This document shows positions 21,421 to 33,355 of a stretch of 45,088 bases of DNA, piece after piece. The notes below the pieces were generated by a model, which was not told where the DNA came from, did not search any database, and worked only from the letters and a program-made list of their open reading frames with translations. Source of the DNA: Paramarasmius palmivorus. Taxonomy: Eukaryota > Basidiomycota > Agaricomycetes > Agaricales > Marasmiaceae. The stretch is from contig JAYKXP010000255.1 of NCBI GenBank assembly GCA_037176845.1, positions 1 to 45,088 of the forward strand. Direction: 5' to 3'. The position numbers and the translations under genes were made by a program. Within the stretch, counting starts at the first letter, position 1. Every line of letters begins with the position of its first letter.

Positions 21421-21981
21421 TGTTAGGAATCGTACACTCGTACGATCGCTAGGTGATTGTTGGGATAGGGAGCTTGCCAAGCGACGAAGTAGGATGGCGA
21501 GATGAGTATTTAGTTAGCAAGTGGACGGGATGATTCTGATGAGCTGAATAGCAATCGGGCTATCACGCGGAGAAGCTGATAAGCTGAGATAGATAGATTT
21601 CGATGTAAAAAGTACACAAAACCTGCTATGAGCAGGTGGATACATGTACGAGAGCCTTATATAGGGTTGAGAGAAACATTCGGTAGCGTAGAAGGGCATA
21701 GGATAGAATAGGAATGACTAACAGTGCGGCAATATGACTGTACATGAGTGAATAATTGTCAAAAGTAATCGGGAGCGAGAAGGCAAACGGTCATGGGATA
21801 GCAACGTGTTGAACGCGTGTAGGTGAGAATGACAGCGGAGAAGAACGAGTTTGATGGACAAGTGCAATGAGGCGCAAAATTCGGAGACTGAGATGTAAGC
21901 GATGTGTCGTGAAATGAAAAGTTCGTATGATGCCCGATGAATGCCCTGGCGATGCGAGTCGTGATGGTACGATTCCTAACA
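21421..21981 (-). repeat. RT1 5' LTR (561 bp) with promoter
   Basis: This is the upstream LTR with respect to gag-pol on the minus strand and is followed on the right by the target duplication GACTT. It carries the predicted minus-strand TATA box (TATATAA, 21663 to 21657) and a hairpin-forming ACCTGCTCATAGCAGGT at the predicted RNA start. One base differs from the other LTR. Confidence 0.95.
21618..21663 (-). promoter_or_regulatory. Predicted RT1 promoter: TATA box and transcript start
   Basis: On the minus strand TATATAA runs from 21663 to 21657. An RNA start at 21629 lies 34 bases from the first T of this box, a normal spacing. The start is chosen because the RNA would then begin AUAGCAGGUUUU, exactly complementary to the 12 bases next to the LTR at 21408-21419. 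The start itself is inferred, not seen. Confidence 0.55.
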
Positions 21982-22763
21982 GACTTATGCGGAGGCAACG
22001 TGTCGATGTTCTACTTCACATACTGACAGAAAAGGTGGAACCTGACTTTCGACGAGCAGATTTAATGGTCAGGTTGGACTACGAACACCCACGGTTATCC
22101 AAGGAGGAGCGGGAAAGCCAAAGGAAGGCCCAAGCAGTTCCCGCAACTGAGCTCGAGGACAGGATAGATGTACCTATTGAACTTTCTGATAAGGTATGCA
22201 GAGTCATTCACATCAGCTGCATTTCTGATTGCGTTACAGACACCTGATCTCTATGTCCAATCATTTGCCGACCCGGATCTTTGGTACCGTGTTGGTGTAT
22301 CTGACTTCAAGGATCCCTCGGGAGCACGCCGTGCAGCTGTGATTTCATGCGAGTGCCCTGGATTTGAGGGAAATCAGTTGAAGTGCAAGCATATGTTTCT
22401 TGCTTCACGTTTCAATGGGCTTCCAGTCCATCATTTTGGTGGATTGCCTCAAGATTTTCCTTCATCTCATCCTTTGCCACCTACTCAGAATGAAGCTACG
22501 CCAACAGATGTGGATAATCAGAAGATAGCGCAGATAGCTCGCATCAAATCAGCTGTGTCTACACTTCAAAACCTTACTGAGAAGCTTGGAAAGATGGCAC
22601 TGGCTGATGTCTCACGTGTACAGCTCAACAATGTTGAGACTCAGGTAGTATCAGCACGCCGGGGACTCTCTGAAGTAGTTTATTCACGCGAATTGTATGC
22701 TACACAATAATTTAACCACGTATTTCTACGAGATTTGATCCAGACGCGTGTGCCCGTGGCCCA

Positions 22764-22830
22764 TCACGTGACCAAGGTGTTGCCAAACAAAGCCAATTGG
22801 CTTGCACGATTATGGTCGCCCCCGTTGCTC
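22764..22830 (-). repeat. MULE right end: terminal inverted repeat plus 9-bp target duplication
   Basis: Positions 22764-22821 are the reverse complement of the left terminal repeat (CTTGCACGATTA at 22801-22812 mirrors TAATCGTGCAAG). The direct repeat CCGTTGCTC follows at 22822-22830. Confidence 0.85.
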
Positions 22831-24860
22831 TCTTCGGACGAGACACAGAGCTCACATTCAAGTTGATCTCCTTCAAACCTGTCTTGAACAGTTCGAGCAC
22901 AAGTGTTGACAGGCCTCGGTCCGTTTCTCAATACCTAGCACATCAGATTCAGTATGGAAAGAACGGATAAGTCAACGAAAACACACCTAGAACCGCTGAT
23001 ACCTTTCCTGCCAGTGGTCAGCTGGCGAATCGAACGACCTCGACCCCAAAAACATCAAAAACGCTCCTACTGTGCATGTCAGCACCGAGTTGAGATCCAG
23101 GTTTTGCCCAACAAGGCGGCTTCTGTCGTTGTCGAAGAAGGTAGGCGTACTGAAGTTCGAAGGCTTGAGGTATCGCAAGAGTTTTGGGTCGTCTTGAGGG
23201 CTGATTGTTGTATTTCGCCGAGTATATCTCGTGAACAACCGGTTCTGATTCATTGAGAGCGCTAGCTCCTGTACTTGAACCAAGAGCAGGGGTTACGACG
23301 TGGATGGTGGACTGTTGCTAAACCTAGAGACCAGAAAGATACCAGCATTTGCAAACGGAAAAAGATGGCCAGAGAACACACCTATTTCTGACTTTTGATG
23401 AAAAGAGGTCTCCCTAGCGCAAAACGTTGGTGGCTAGTGCTTTACGGGATGCATGTCCGACGCGCGTTGAGTCTTCCAAGGAGAAAGGGGTGTATAACCT
23501 AAAATCGTTGACTGTGAGTGACCAAAGTGAACGGGAAAACCGAGACATAGACTTACCGTATACATGACACCTTCGTAGTACCCTCGGCCATTACGAACGG
23601 ATTCATATGCTTCGGCACGTTCTTCAGAGCACCGTCATCTTCGAGAAGACAACGAAAAGCCCGCTTTATACGCCTGCCTGCAACACCCAAGTAGACCCTA
23701 GGCATGTGGGACTCTGTTAGGGTACGCGTTGCTGGCCCGAGTGAGTGATCTAATCTCTGGAAATGAAGGAGGGAGTCTTGATTGGAGAAAGGGGTTTTTC
23801 GCGTCTGGTGGAGTTGAGGAATATGGGCGCTGGAGCAGCGGTAGGTGTTAGATCGTGTACCACACCAAGTCACTCCACCCAAATGCTCTTCCATTCAAAC
23901 ACAGTGCCAATGGAAGCGAAACGTAGAGCTCCATATCGTCCTCTTGTCCTGAGAGCTGGGATGAAGGACAGGCGGAAGACACCGTACAGGGAGAGGAATG
24001 GCGGAGGTGCTGTTGCTTTGGCTTTCGGCGCAGGGTGTTTGAGGACCGGAGGAGTAGATGGGGGTATAGATGTAGGATGGGCTTGTGTCTTTGGCGGGAG
24101 GATCGGAATGGATGTGGGAGTTGAGTGGGATATTACACAGAAGGTGTGTTCAGCGCTCTACGGGAAGGGTATATCAGTGAGATGAGTTTTTGAGGGACAT
24201 GAGTGAACAAAGACGCGACGTACCGTTTAATAGTCCTTGGACAAGGCGAGACCAGCAAATTAAGATGAAAGGTGGACGGAATGGCGAAGGATAACTTGGG
24301 TGGAACCGGTGGTGTCAAGGAAGACGACAGACGCGTCTTGTGGGGCTGAAGCTTGTTGCTTGGAGGCTGGGGGTCGGAGAGGTCGTTGGGAATGAGCCGT
24401 TTTCTGGGTTCGCAGGATAGCTGGATGGACTATATCGATGGCTAGGCTGGGTTGAGTGGGTAGCGTTGCAAAAGTCTGCAGAAAGAAGCGATTCAATTCC
24501 GTCGTCAGCGGCCAGATAAAAACGACGTACCATTTATTGATTTACACTCGCTCCTTAAACGAGAAAGCTGGACGTTGGACTGAGAGTGCTTGCGAGAAGA
24601 TAAGTGGTGAATTCGAAGCGGAACATGGTGGCCAGGTCGAAAAGACGCGTCGCACTTCTTGTTCCCAAACCACCATCATCCGGCTCTTCACGACAACCAT
24701 TCTCACCGATACATGCTCTCATCTCTTCTTCAAGCTGTACACGAGTGATAGAGAACCTCTGTATGAAGGACTTCAAATAGGAAAGGCCACTGGGTCCGGA
24801 TATTGGCCGGTTATAACGAGGTGAGCTTGCAGGCTATTCTCAGAGATTGCGAGCTCACAC
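22831..24860 (-). other. Fragments of intron-rich coding sequence, unassigned
   Basis: No complete gene can be modelled. On the minus strand, GT-AG bounded segments lie at about 24478-24535 (intron) and 24160-24225 (intron). Between and after them are frames such as TFATLPTQPSLAIDIVHPAI, LDTTGSTQVILRHSV and PPPFLSLYGVFRLSFIPALR (about 23935-24480). Stops soon follow in every frame, so the locus is probably decayed. I do not recognise the family. Confidence 0.3.
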
Positions 24861-27200
24861 TATGGCAGAACTCGACCTCTTAAATTCTAGGGCCGACTCT
24901 ATGGACGTGAAGACGCGCTTCGGTGAGCTCAATACGCACAAGGAACCACGTCGTACGTTTTCATCCATCATTCAACGTCAATACTGCTAATACGGCACAC
25001 CAGAAACGTCTCAGGCGTTTCATTGACGTCTCGTCTCTCTCAATTCAGCAGTAATACTGTCGTATTGCAAGCTAGCCTATTCGCCAACACAATAGGCTCC
25101 GCGTGAAGACTCTGAAAATAAACCGTTTTGGTTCTCTGTGCTCTCAGAACCAACCAATAGGGTATCTTACTTTCCTCACTTCTCGGGCTTATGCTGGACT
25201 GACCGTTTAACCGCTCCAGTCCCTCCAATCGTCAAGGATGGATATCTACAATACATCTGGTCAAGGTATGTCGCCAATCTCACCCTCGTTTACTACTAAC
25301 TAGCGATCTTCACTAGGAATCGGTGCATCCCGTGAGAGGATCATCGAGCTAGACTCTGTCTTCATACAACGGGCTTGATCCCCCCAGCTTCCAAGACTCG
25401 CAACGAAGACATTCGCCCAAGGTCTAGGTATGTCTCGTTCACCAAGTTTCCTGTCTTGCGTATACTGACCACCATCTTCGCAGGTGCCTCTGCTTTGCTC
25501 GAGGGTGCCCAAGGTGGCGGACCTTGGTTAACATACGCTCATTTTTCGAGCACTGACCGAGCCTGGTTAGTTTACAATTCGGTATGTCTCCGTTACTCTT
25601 ACTCGCATCGCCGTACTGAGACATGCGCTAGGAACAGGGTACTGCGCAGTATATACTCGACTCGTGTATTCATATCTGCCCAATACACACGGTGACCTCT
25701 GCATCTACACGTGTCAAAGCCCAGTGTATCCGACCTGGATCCTCGCTTTCTTCGCACGACACCAAAAATCTGTACTCTATCAGCATGAACTGAAAGCGAA
25801 GAAGATACCGGCTTCACACCGCCTTCGAGCGAATGTACAATGCCTGTTCTTCCTTTGCCTGGAGTTTGTAGGTAAGAGTAATAGCACAAAATCGGAACAT
25901 AGCATGGACTTTTGATCTTGAGGTCTGCGCATCCTGTGTGCTTTGATTATTATGAGTAAACGAGCTGAAAAACAAGCCTACCCGTCTGTCACTGAACTGA
26001 TACATTCGCTCTTCAAGTATTCATGTAAATCGAACTTCAGTCTTGGACGAAACTCCTGTGGCCTGACCAAAGGCGCGCGTGTGTTGATACAAGAATCTGA
26101 GTAGCTTCATCTATCAATGTTCAATATAAGCATGATTTACCATATCAAAAGCGTTGAACAAGCTTACCTTGCCAGTAGTTCTTCATTGCTACCCTTCTGC
26201 CGTATATCTCAGACCGCTCCTTCACTACGAGGAGTTCAGCAAACTCTCGATCTCAACGACGAAACCGATGATGCATGGGCTCTGTACCCGGTGCGCCTTC
26301 GAAGTCAGATGAAATTGACCTGGCGTATCGACCGCGGAGCTTCATTTTGGAAGCCCAAAGACCACAGGTTTGCGGAAACGAACCTGTGCAAGTTGTAGCG
26401 AACGTAGGTAAGCCGATGTCGGTAGTCAGCGAGCACCATGCCCACGCATTTGGTGTTTGTGAGATAGTCGTAGATCCTGTAGAACGAAACGGTAATTGAG
26501 CATGACCATCCCCCAGAGTAGATGGACAAACGTACCTTTGATACCGATCCGAGCTTCGAGGTTCTGGTATCCAAAAACGTCGTCTTTGGTAGCTGCTCAA
26601 AGCACCTTGAAGCTCGCGCTCAAAGGCTCAGAGTTGTGACCTGTAATCCTGAAACTTCAGATAATGACGGTTAAGGCACGAACGAGAACAGATGGAAGGC
26701 GACATACCTATTCCACACCTCCCGAGTTCATGGCACCATAACTCCGACTCGCAGCCCTTGGGTATCGTGTAGACGAGTATCAGGTGAAAGTGGAGGCATG
26801 GGTGGTCATGTGCATTCCATAGTGGGCTTGTAGAAGGGGCATCGGTAAGGGGTTATAGGTGTCATTGTAGACGGTATGGACCGAAACCGTGATTGAGGTA
26901 CCTGATCTTCGGGTCTGCGGTATACAACGACTAGAAACCAGAGGTCCAATATCCTGTCCTTGAGCCTAGTCATCTGAGAGCTGGATTCTATCTTGAGCGA
27001 GGTCAGCAAGTTGGCGTGGTATGGCCGCATGAAAGAACACATACCCCACACATAGAAACCTCATTGTCCCAAAGCTTCACTTCTCGAGCTCCGATGTGCG
27101 GCTTGAGGGCTGACCGATTGATGTCTTCCATTTCTGGTACTAACGGTGAACCGACTCGTGTTGCTCGCCATCATTGAAGAACTAAACGTATCCTTCTTTG
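24861..27200. other. Unassigned sequence with short exon-like pieces on both strands
   Basis: On the plus strand GASALLEGAQGGGPWLTYAH (about 25484-25545) lies between good GT and AG sites, and IVKDGYLQYIW (about 25228-25260) ends at a GTATGT. On the minus strand FGYQNLEARIGIKG then STTISQTPNAWAWCSLTTDI (about 26590 to 26430) are joined by a clean 59-bp intron. None extends into a gene-length frame and none is recognised. Conflicting strands and stops suggest relics. Confidence 0.25.
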
Positions 27201-28870
27201 TTCAGAAACAACGCCTATGCCAATGAAATGGCATTGCTTACCTCGATATCATCCCCCTGCCTCTTCTTCAGCCCGTGCCCGCGATACCAGTAGCAAAAAG
27301 TTACCCCAGGACAGGTGATTGTAATCTGAGCGGAGTGTTAGCGATAGTATGCAAATAAGTAGTGATAAAGGCGGTACCCAAAAGCTTCCACCGACACCTC
27401 GTCGAGATAGCGTGTTTTGGAGGCATTTGACCAAACCAAAGAGACAGGTTTGAGGGGCGGAGAAAAGGGATGATGTAAAAAGGAGCAGATCATGGGAGCC
27501 GCTCTTGGTCCGTCGAGAGAATTGTACTAGATACCAGGCATTCGTCAGCATGCGGAAAGCAAGGAAGAGCAACGAGGATGACATACTGTCTCATCTTTGC
27601 GGTTCTTTCTTTGCATTTGGAATGCTGCGAGAGCGAGAGTAAGGGGTTTTAGGGTATTGGGGACGTCGTGTGGTGAGCACTAGAAATTCATCGCAAGGAC
27701 GTATGAATACTGTAGAGTGGATTCATGATCAGCGATTGATATAGCGACACAAAATACACAAGCCTACCTCGGTACTCTTTCTGATGAGTTCATCCATTTA
27801 GCATGTCTTCGACCACGAGCCTACGCAAGAGCTGCTCCCGGCAATTCAGGTATCCCAGTTGGATGAAAGGGCGGAGCTTTGGTAGTAATGACCTTCGTAA
27901 CCTAAGAAGTTGAAGTCAGGACAAAAACGGAGCATAACGAGGTGACAAAAACATACGCAAGAGACCAAAACCACCGAGTCTTCATCGTCGAGTGAACTGA
28001 CGAGGTTGGCTGGATACTTCGAGTGGTCAGCTACCGATACAGTGATAGTCAAGGCAGGGCTCACTGTCGACAAAATCCGACCACTTGGGGCGAAAAGTAC
28101 CAACGATGTTGCAACGATTTCAATTCCTGAGTTAAGGGCATATCAGCATCGAGACCTGTAACTTGGACAACCTGGTGACCTACCGGAAGTCGAGATCAAC
28201 TATCAGCCAAACGGTTTGTGTCGCTGGTTGAGGCATATAGAAGTTATGAGCGCGCAAGATTTCCGTTTGGAGTCGATGTTGCTCGTTGAACGCCGAACGC
28301 TGAAGAATCGTTCACGTGTACTCGAGCTTGGATTGATGTTATCCTGCCGTTGCTCTTCGTATCCTGAATTTGCAGCTGCAGCGTTCTGACCCAAGGCTAG
28401 TTGGATCGGTTGTAGCTCGAGCTAAATCTGAACGACATGAGAGGATGAACAAAGGGCAAACATCAAGAGACAAGAAGGTACTCACATCTTTGAGGCTATC
28501 AATGATTGTGAGACCGACAACCTGTTCCCAGATACTGTTCATACTAGCGATCGCTGATACTGTCTTGGGTGCGCTCCGTATGCGTATTCGGCTTTCTGGG
28601 TTTGACTGGTCGTAGCTGCTGAGTAGCTGGTGGCTATGAGTGAACAGGGTAGCGGAGAAATTGAGGGGTGAACTCACGCCTGTATAACACCCCACAGGAC
28701 TCTTCCCCAAGTTGAACGAACTTCGGTACGTTCTGCGATCGGCGTGAGCAGTCTTCAAGAAGGAAAGTTGCAAAACCCACTTTCTACCGGCGCCCACGAC
28801 ACCCACGAGAACCAAGCAGGTCCTTTGTTCGGCTTTGCGTTGCTGACATCACTGGCGTGAGCACACTATG
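27201..28870 (-). pseudogene. Possible remnant of an intron-rich minus-strand gene
   Basis: Several short exon-like pieces follow one another on the minus strand with plausible splice sites. SSYDQSNPESRIRIRSAPKT to SMNSIWEQVVGLTIIDSLKD lies at about 28620-28490. QTEILRAHNFYMPQPATQTV to DLDFR lies at about 28290-28185. VATSLVLFAPSGRILSTVSP to VVLVSC (about 28117-27957) joins across a 56-bp intron to VTKVITTKAPPFHPTGIPEL (27901-27823). PRAAPMICSFLHHPFSPPLK to DEVSVEAFG lies at 27526-27378. ITITCPGVTFCYWYRGHGLK to GDDIE lies at 27325-27242. Conserved-looking composition argues for former protein coding, but stops occur between pieces. The function is unknown. Confidence 0.35.
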
Positions 28871-30033
28871 CGGCTGTTGGGGATAGCGGAGAGGGTTTCG
28901 TGTCGGGACGGGGGCATATTTTCGAATTGACTGGAGCTGAAGGCGATACGGTGTTGAGAGAGCAATGGAAAAAGGGTCGGAAAGTGCGTGTTTTCATCCT
29001 TCATCCCACTCCGGGTTATTCCCCCTAGATATCTCCAATGCGAGTGAAAAATAGATCTCTGATTCTTGTTGCCTTGAAGGTGCCGCGGACGGAAGCGGGC
29101 AAGATATCGAATAGGGCGAAGGGTCGCAGAAGTTGGTTTTGCGGCCCCAAAACATCGAGATATGCCGGGATTGAATAGAGTAATGATGGGAAGGCGATCA
29201 TCCCCATGTAGCTTGAGTGGGAGGGTCTGAAAGGTTGGTAAAGTCGGGAGGAGGGCTAAGACTGGTGTAGTGCAATGGGAGTTCTGCGAGATGGTATCAG
29301 CATGATCGCGGGTAACAAAAGCAAGGGAGGCGTGCCATTCATCGGACCTTTAGCAAGAGTAGATTATGGCTGGAGATAGGAAGGAGGCTGGAGGACGGAG
29401 GGAGGAGGACAGAGGGCTGAGAGCATATCGGTAGAAAAGGACGATGGTGGTCGGGGAGAATGACAGATGCGTCGCCGCCTTGACCATAAACCATCACTAT
29501 TATTCGACGCTCTCAGGTTCACCTCAACGCTGACGAAGGCATCTCACCGTTCCAAGAAATTTGAACAGAAGAGGCTGCGATGGTACTGGCATGGGAGAGG
29601 GGAACAAGGACGAGTAGGAGTACTCGCGTTGTTCCCGGATCACCATTTCGTTATCTCTCGTCAACGGTTCTGGGTTTACTTGTTCATCTAGCTGGAGGAG
29701 TGCTCAGATGGTCAATTGTCCTTTGGGTCGAGTAGGAAGGTTGTCGGCATATCATTTCAAGTATCGGCGGATGTAGAGCTTTCGCGCAAGCTGGTGAGTG
29801 ACATCCGCGTGTTGATGTCGAAGCGCTCACCGAACTCTGGCTGCGTATTATCGCATACTGTACATGAGGACCTTGCATGCGTCTGACATGTGTGCGGCTG
29901 CTCTCTCACTTGAACCCCCATCATCCACACTTCCTTTCCCATTCCTCCACAATCCATTTTACCCACTTGCAGCCGCCCTTTCTTTCAAGAGCTTTTGCTA
30001 CGTCCGTGCTCCTTGTCTTTGCTACATCCAACA
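28871..30033. other. Intergenic region upstream of the membrane-protein gene
   Basis: No gene is recognised. The 130 bases before 30034 are rich in C and T (CTTTCCCATTCCTCC and similar), as in many fungal core promoters and 5' leaders, and open frames overlapping the ATG at 30034 are likely leader sequence. I see no clear TATA box. Confidence 0.35.
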
Positions 30034-33000
30034 ATGTCCGATACGCCAGAAAACATCGGTACTACCCTTTCCGGTGGCATCCAAGATGTCTCCGCCCTTC
30101 TTCCCCTGCTTGGAACCGAACAAGTCGAGCGTCACGTCGGTTCCGCTCTCGAGAAGGGCTATCTCTACGCCGCCGCCTCCAACCTGTCACTTTTCGGTAG
30201 CCTTGGGAGTGCCAAGGCAGCCTTTGCGACGTGCATCGGCACTATCACGCACTGCAGGTTCTATGGAGGCCAGTGGTTAGATGACGCAGGGTTTGGTACA
30301 GCTGGGTCTGTCACATCGATGGTGACGATTGACAAGGACACCGGGCTGTATGGGGCTGAGGTGAAGCTGAAGAAGCTGTTGGAGGAGCAGCATATTGATG
30401 ATCCAAACCTGGTTTTGGGGTTTGAGTGGTCAGGCTGGAGACGTGCAGAGGGGGGATATGATGTGAGAGCTGCTGTAAAAGAATTGAATGAAAGGTATTG
30501 GACAAGGGGAGGCAAACCTTTTTCGGTATGTGTGGTGTATTCTGTTACTTTGCCACTGAGGTGATAACTATTTGGACAACATCATAGTGGTACTGGAGTG
30601 AACTTGTGAGCGACTTCAGGGGGAAATATTATAGGACAATGATTCTTGATGTTAAGGGGGCTTGCTGGAGGTTGGGTTTCCGAACTTGTCATACATTCAA
30701 ATTGTGTATTGAGGTGTGTCTAGCTTATTACACCCATGAATTAAACTCTAATGAGTAATATGACAGGGCTTGCTTTTTTCCTGGAATGGACACCTAATAC
30801 TTACATCTGCATTATGTGCAATCCTCAGTATCACCCCCTACATCTACCTTGCCAGCCACCAGTGGAATAACCCTTTATCATGGGTTTATCCTGTACTCCG
30901 CTCATTTGGCTCATTCCTATGTGCTGTATATATCCAACTAGCATTACAGCTCTGGATCCACCACCTCACCAACACAAGCCTTGAATGGATGAAAGCCAAA
31001 CACAAGAAGGACAATATTGAGGGAACATACACACAAAAAATGCAGCCACTTGAACAGCGTATCCATGATTACCTTCATGAGCATGAACAACCTTCCAGCA
31101 CAGAGCAAGGGAGAGAAAATGTGCCAAATGATAAGCTAAAAGCTCTCTTGGCTGTTTCCCCCATGCTTGTCATCTACCAGTTCTTGATTGCTGCTGGCAT
31201 GGTGATGATTGTTGTTGGCTATGTTGGCTGCTTCAGCATTGTCAAGAACAGCAATGCTCCAGCTGGACCTTATGTGTGGTTTGGGATGGAGGCCTTCCTC
31301 TCCCTGCTTCGCATGGTGGTATGGGGGTTGAACCCATCGTGGGATGAGAGTACAGGCTTGACAATGAAGCTCAAACTCCATAATCCTGATGATCCATATT
31401 ATCCCCTCATTACAACACCATATAACAGTGCAGAACTTGGCTTTGTAGAGAAGCCAAGCTCTCAAAAGCCATTTACTGTTTTCAGTGAAGCAGAGTTCTT
31501 TGCAGCTGCAAGATCATGGATAGGCCCAATTCAGCAACTTGGAGCCAATACTGTCACTTTATATTATGCACTACTCCCCTGTCAAGCACTATCTTCATCA
31601 GAAACTAGTTCCCATACTCAGAACACTCTACACAAATCCCTGAGTGTTACAGTAACCCTCACAGATTCACGCACGTTCACATTCCTCTGCTGTAGTCATA
31701 AGACAAACCCAGACAGTGTCTTTTTCTCTGCACTAGAGACACATCTGGGTATTGGCTCTCTCCCTACATACTACCAAGTTTTGATTGGAGACAAAGTTGA
31801 CACAAATGATGGTTTCTTGCGGAGCCAATTGTTCCGTGATATTGTGCAACGTAGCTATAATTTTCAAGCTCGTATGTTCACAAACAGCCGAAGCTCCATG
31901 CAATTAAAGTGGAATTTTCTTGGATCCCAGAAGCATGATCTTTCTGAGAACTATCTTCCATTATCAAGGCTTGACCAAGGATACCTTGAACTTGGACCAA
32001 TATGGGACTCTTCAGTTGCATACTTTCAAGCTCAACAGTCACCAGAGATGACATTCAAGTCTGAGACTCTGGATGGCACTGCAGCTCAAGATCAACTTGA
32101 TATCAAGTTGTACACTGAAGTTCTCAGTATATTTGAGAGTGCTATGGCTGAGGTATACATATGGGGCAGGGAGCATGAATTTATGGAGCAGCAAGCTCAA
32201 CATTGGGGGGAAAGAATTCTGTCACAATTGCACACAGAATGGTATAGTGCAATGATTGTACGGATGACAACCCAAAAGAAACATATACTCTTGCGCTATC
32301 AGAAATATGGATCTGCCAAGGATAGTGCTATTTCCTCCAAGCTAGCAGAGCTGGATCCTGTACAGCTTGAGAAAGCATGGGCCTATCTGCTTGATGTACT
32401 GCAAAAGCTATATGCTGTTACATCCAATAAGCTTCAGCAAATGGCACAGCAGAATTATGATAATATTCAAAATCTTCAATTTGAACGAATGGATTCAATG
32501 ATAGAACTTGGGGCTCATCTTCTGCCAGCCACCATTCACAACATACTCATCAGCAACACTGCCTGTCTCAATGGTAAAGCTCTTCGAGAGAAGTGTCTCT
32601 ATCAGTTGTGTCTTGCACTCCAATACATGCCCAATGCTCCACCACCTGATACAGTGCCCTATGTTGCAATCAACAATGCATTAGCAATTCCATACATTCA
32701 AAAGAGAGTGAATCTCCATGTCCTTGAGATATCTCTATATGGCATGAACAAGAAACCCTTTGGAGAATATCTCTCTTCAATCATCTATCCTAATCAAAAC
32801 ACAACCCATACAACCCTTATCCTCAGAACTTTTGAATCTGACTCATCTGACCTCAAATCAGCCCTCACCAACCATATTACCAAACACCCAAACATCTTCT
32901 GCCTTGCTGGAACACAGTGCCATAGACCAGGACAAGCCTGTGAAGAGCCACACTGCAAGGCAATTCTCACAAATCAGAAACTGTGGAAGAAGAGTGTGGA

Positions 33001-33355
33001 AAAAGGGATAGGTTTTGCATATCAGGTGGGATTTGAGGCCTGTGATAATAGAGATGTCCAAGCTAGAGGGGATTACATTCAACTGCGGGTTACAGGAAGA
33101 GCCCTGGTGTTGTTTTATGCACCAAGTGCAGGAGAGGTTACTGTTACGTTATCTGTGCATAACACAGAGAATGAGCCAATTGAGCTGAAGGCAACTCTGA
33201 AGTCAGACATGAATGGGATACCAGTTCCAAAGACACAGGAAGTCTCTATTGGTAAAAAAGAAAGGAAGAATGAGCAGGAGAATTTTGTCTTTGTGTTTTC
33301 TGTACAGAAGAGTGTTGGAGAGATTACAATCCAAGCCTATTGGCAGTATAAATAG
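30034..33355 (+). CDS. Large multi-pass membrane protein of unknown function (1,068 aa)
   Basis: Exons 30034-30525, 30588-30713 and 30767-33355 give a continuous frame with two phase-0 introns (62 and 53 bp). The start is the ATG in ACAATGTCC, since the protein from there (MSDTPENIGTTLSGGIQDVS) looks folded from the beginning. Four hydrophobic segments are visible: about residues 215-235 (HLILTSALCAILSITPYIYL), 248-270, 339-365 (LVIYQFLIAAGMVMIVVGYV) and 376-395. The long C-terminal part is soluble, with many Gln/Leu helices and a Cys cluster (FCLAGTQCHRPGQACEEPHC), and ends in ITIQAYWQYK. From memory it resembles multi-copy hypothetical proteins of mushroom genomes, but I know no function. 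The frame is undamaged, unlike its neighbours. Confidence 0.8.

Larger units (their letters stand above)
10900..21981 (-). mobile_element. Ty3/Gypsy-type chromovirus LTR retrotransposon (RT1), recent insertion
   Basis: The element is 11,082 bp with direct 561-bp LTRs and 5-bp target duplications GACTT (10895-10899 and 21982-21986). It reads on the minus strand: 5' LTR 21421-21981, primer site 21408-21419, gag 21384-17339, pol 17384-13152 (protease, RT, RNase H, integrase, chromodomain), polypurine tract by 11461, 3' LTR 10900-11460. Pol order and the C-terminal chromodomain define a chromovirus. Between pol and the 3' LTR is an extra gene on the opposite strand (11733-13033). The LTRs differ at one site (A at 11422, G at 21943), so insertion was recent. 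Gag carries one probable frameshift and one stop, so this copy may not be autonomous. Confidence 0.95.
9165..22710 (+). pseudogene. MULE transposase gene interrupted by LTR retrotransposon
   Basis: Exons are 9165-9405, 9455-9837, 9885-10130, 10183-10764, 10819-10899 then 21987-22193 (one exon split by the insertion) and 22240-22710. With the insertion and one GACTT removed they give a continuous 736-codon frame over five introns of 46-54 bp. Exon 4 carries the MULE transposase core: an Asp in IACLDSTHNT, an Asp in WMIDCSDAEA and the C-x2-H motif in LCLWHVMKA. Exon 5 has TNNYVESWHCQLK with a candidate catalytic Glu. The last exon has a SWIM zinc finger, CECPGFEGNQLKCKHMF (C-x-C-xn-C-x-H). The protein would bind the TIRs and cut and paste the element. 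The 11-kb insertion lies between CTT (Leu) and ATG (Met) of exon 5, so no full protein can be made. Intron calls rest on GT-AG sites that keep frame. Confidence 0.88.
9001..22821 (+). mobile_element. Mutator-like (MULE) DNA transposon, split by an LTR retrotransposon
   Basis: Two 58-bp terminal regions (9001-9058 and 22764-22821) are inverted repeats; the inner 49 bases match at 46 positions and the outer 9 are more diverged. They are flanked by identical 9-bp direct repeats CCGTTGCTC (8992-9000 and 22822-22830), the target duplication size typical of MULEs. Inside is a MULE transposase gene with a C-terminal SWIM zinc finger. Without the 11,082-bp retrotransposon and its extra GACTT, the element is about 2.7 kb. 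Its reading frame is intact apart from that insertion, so it was probably autonomous until the retrotransposon arrived. Confidence 0.9.

Noticed and set aside
9010..22812. MULE ends placed at the well-matched 49-bp core of the inverted repeats
   Set aside because: No target duplication flanks those positions; moving 9 bases outward gives an exact 9-bp duplication.
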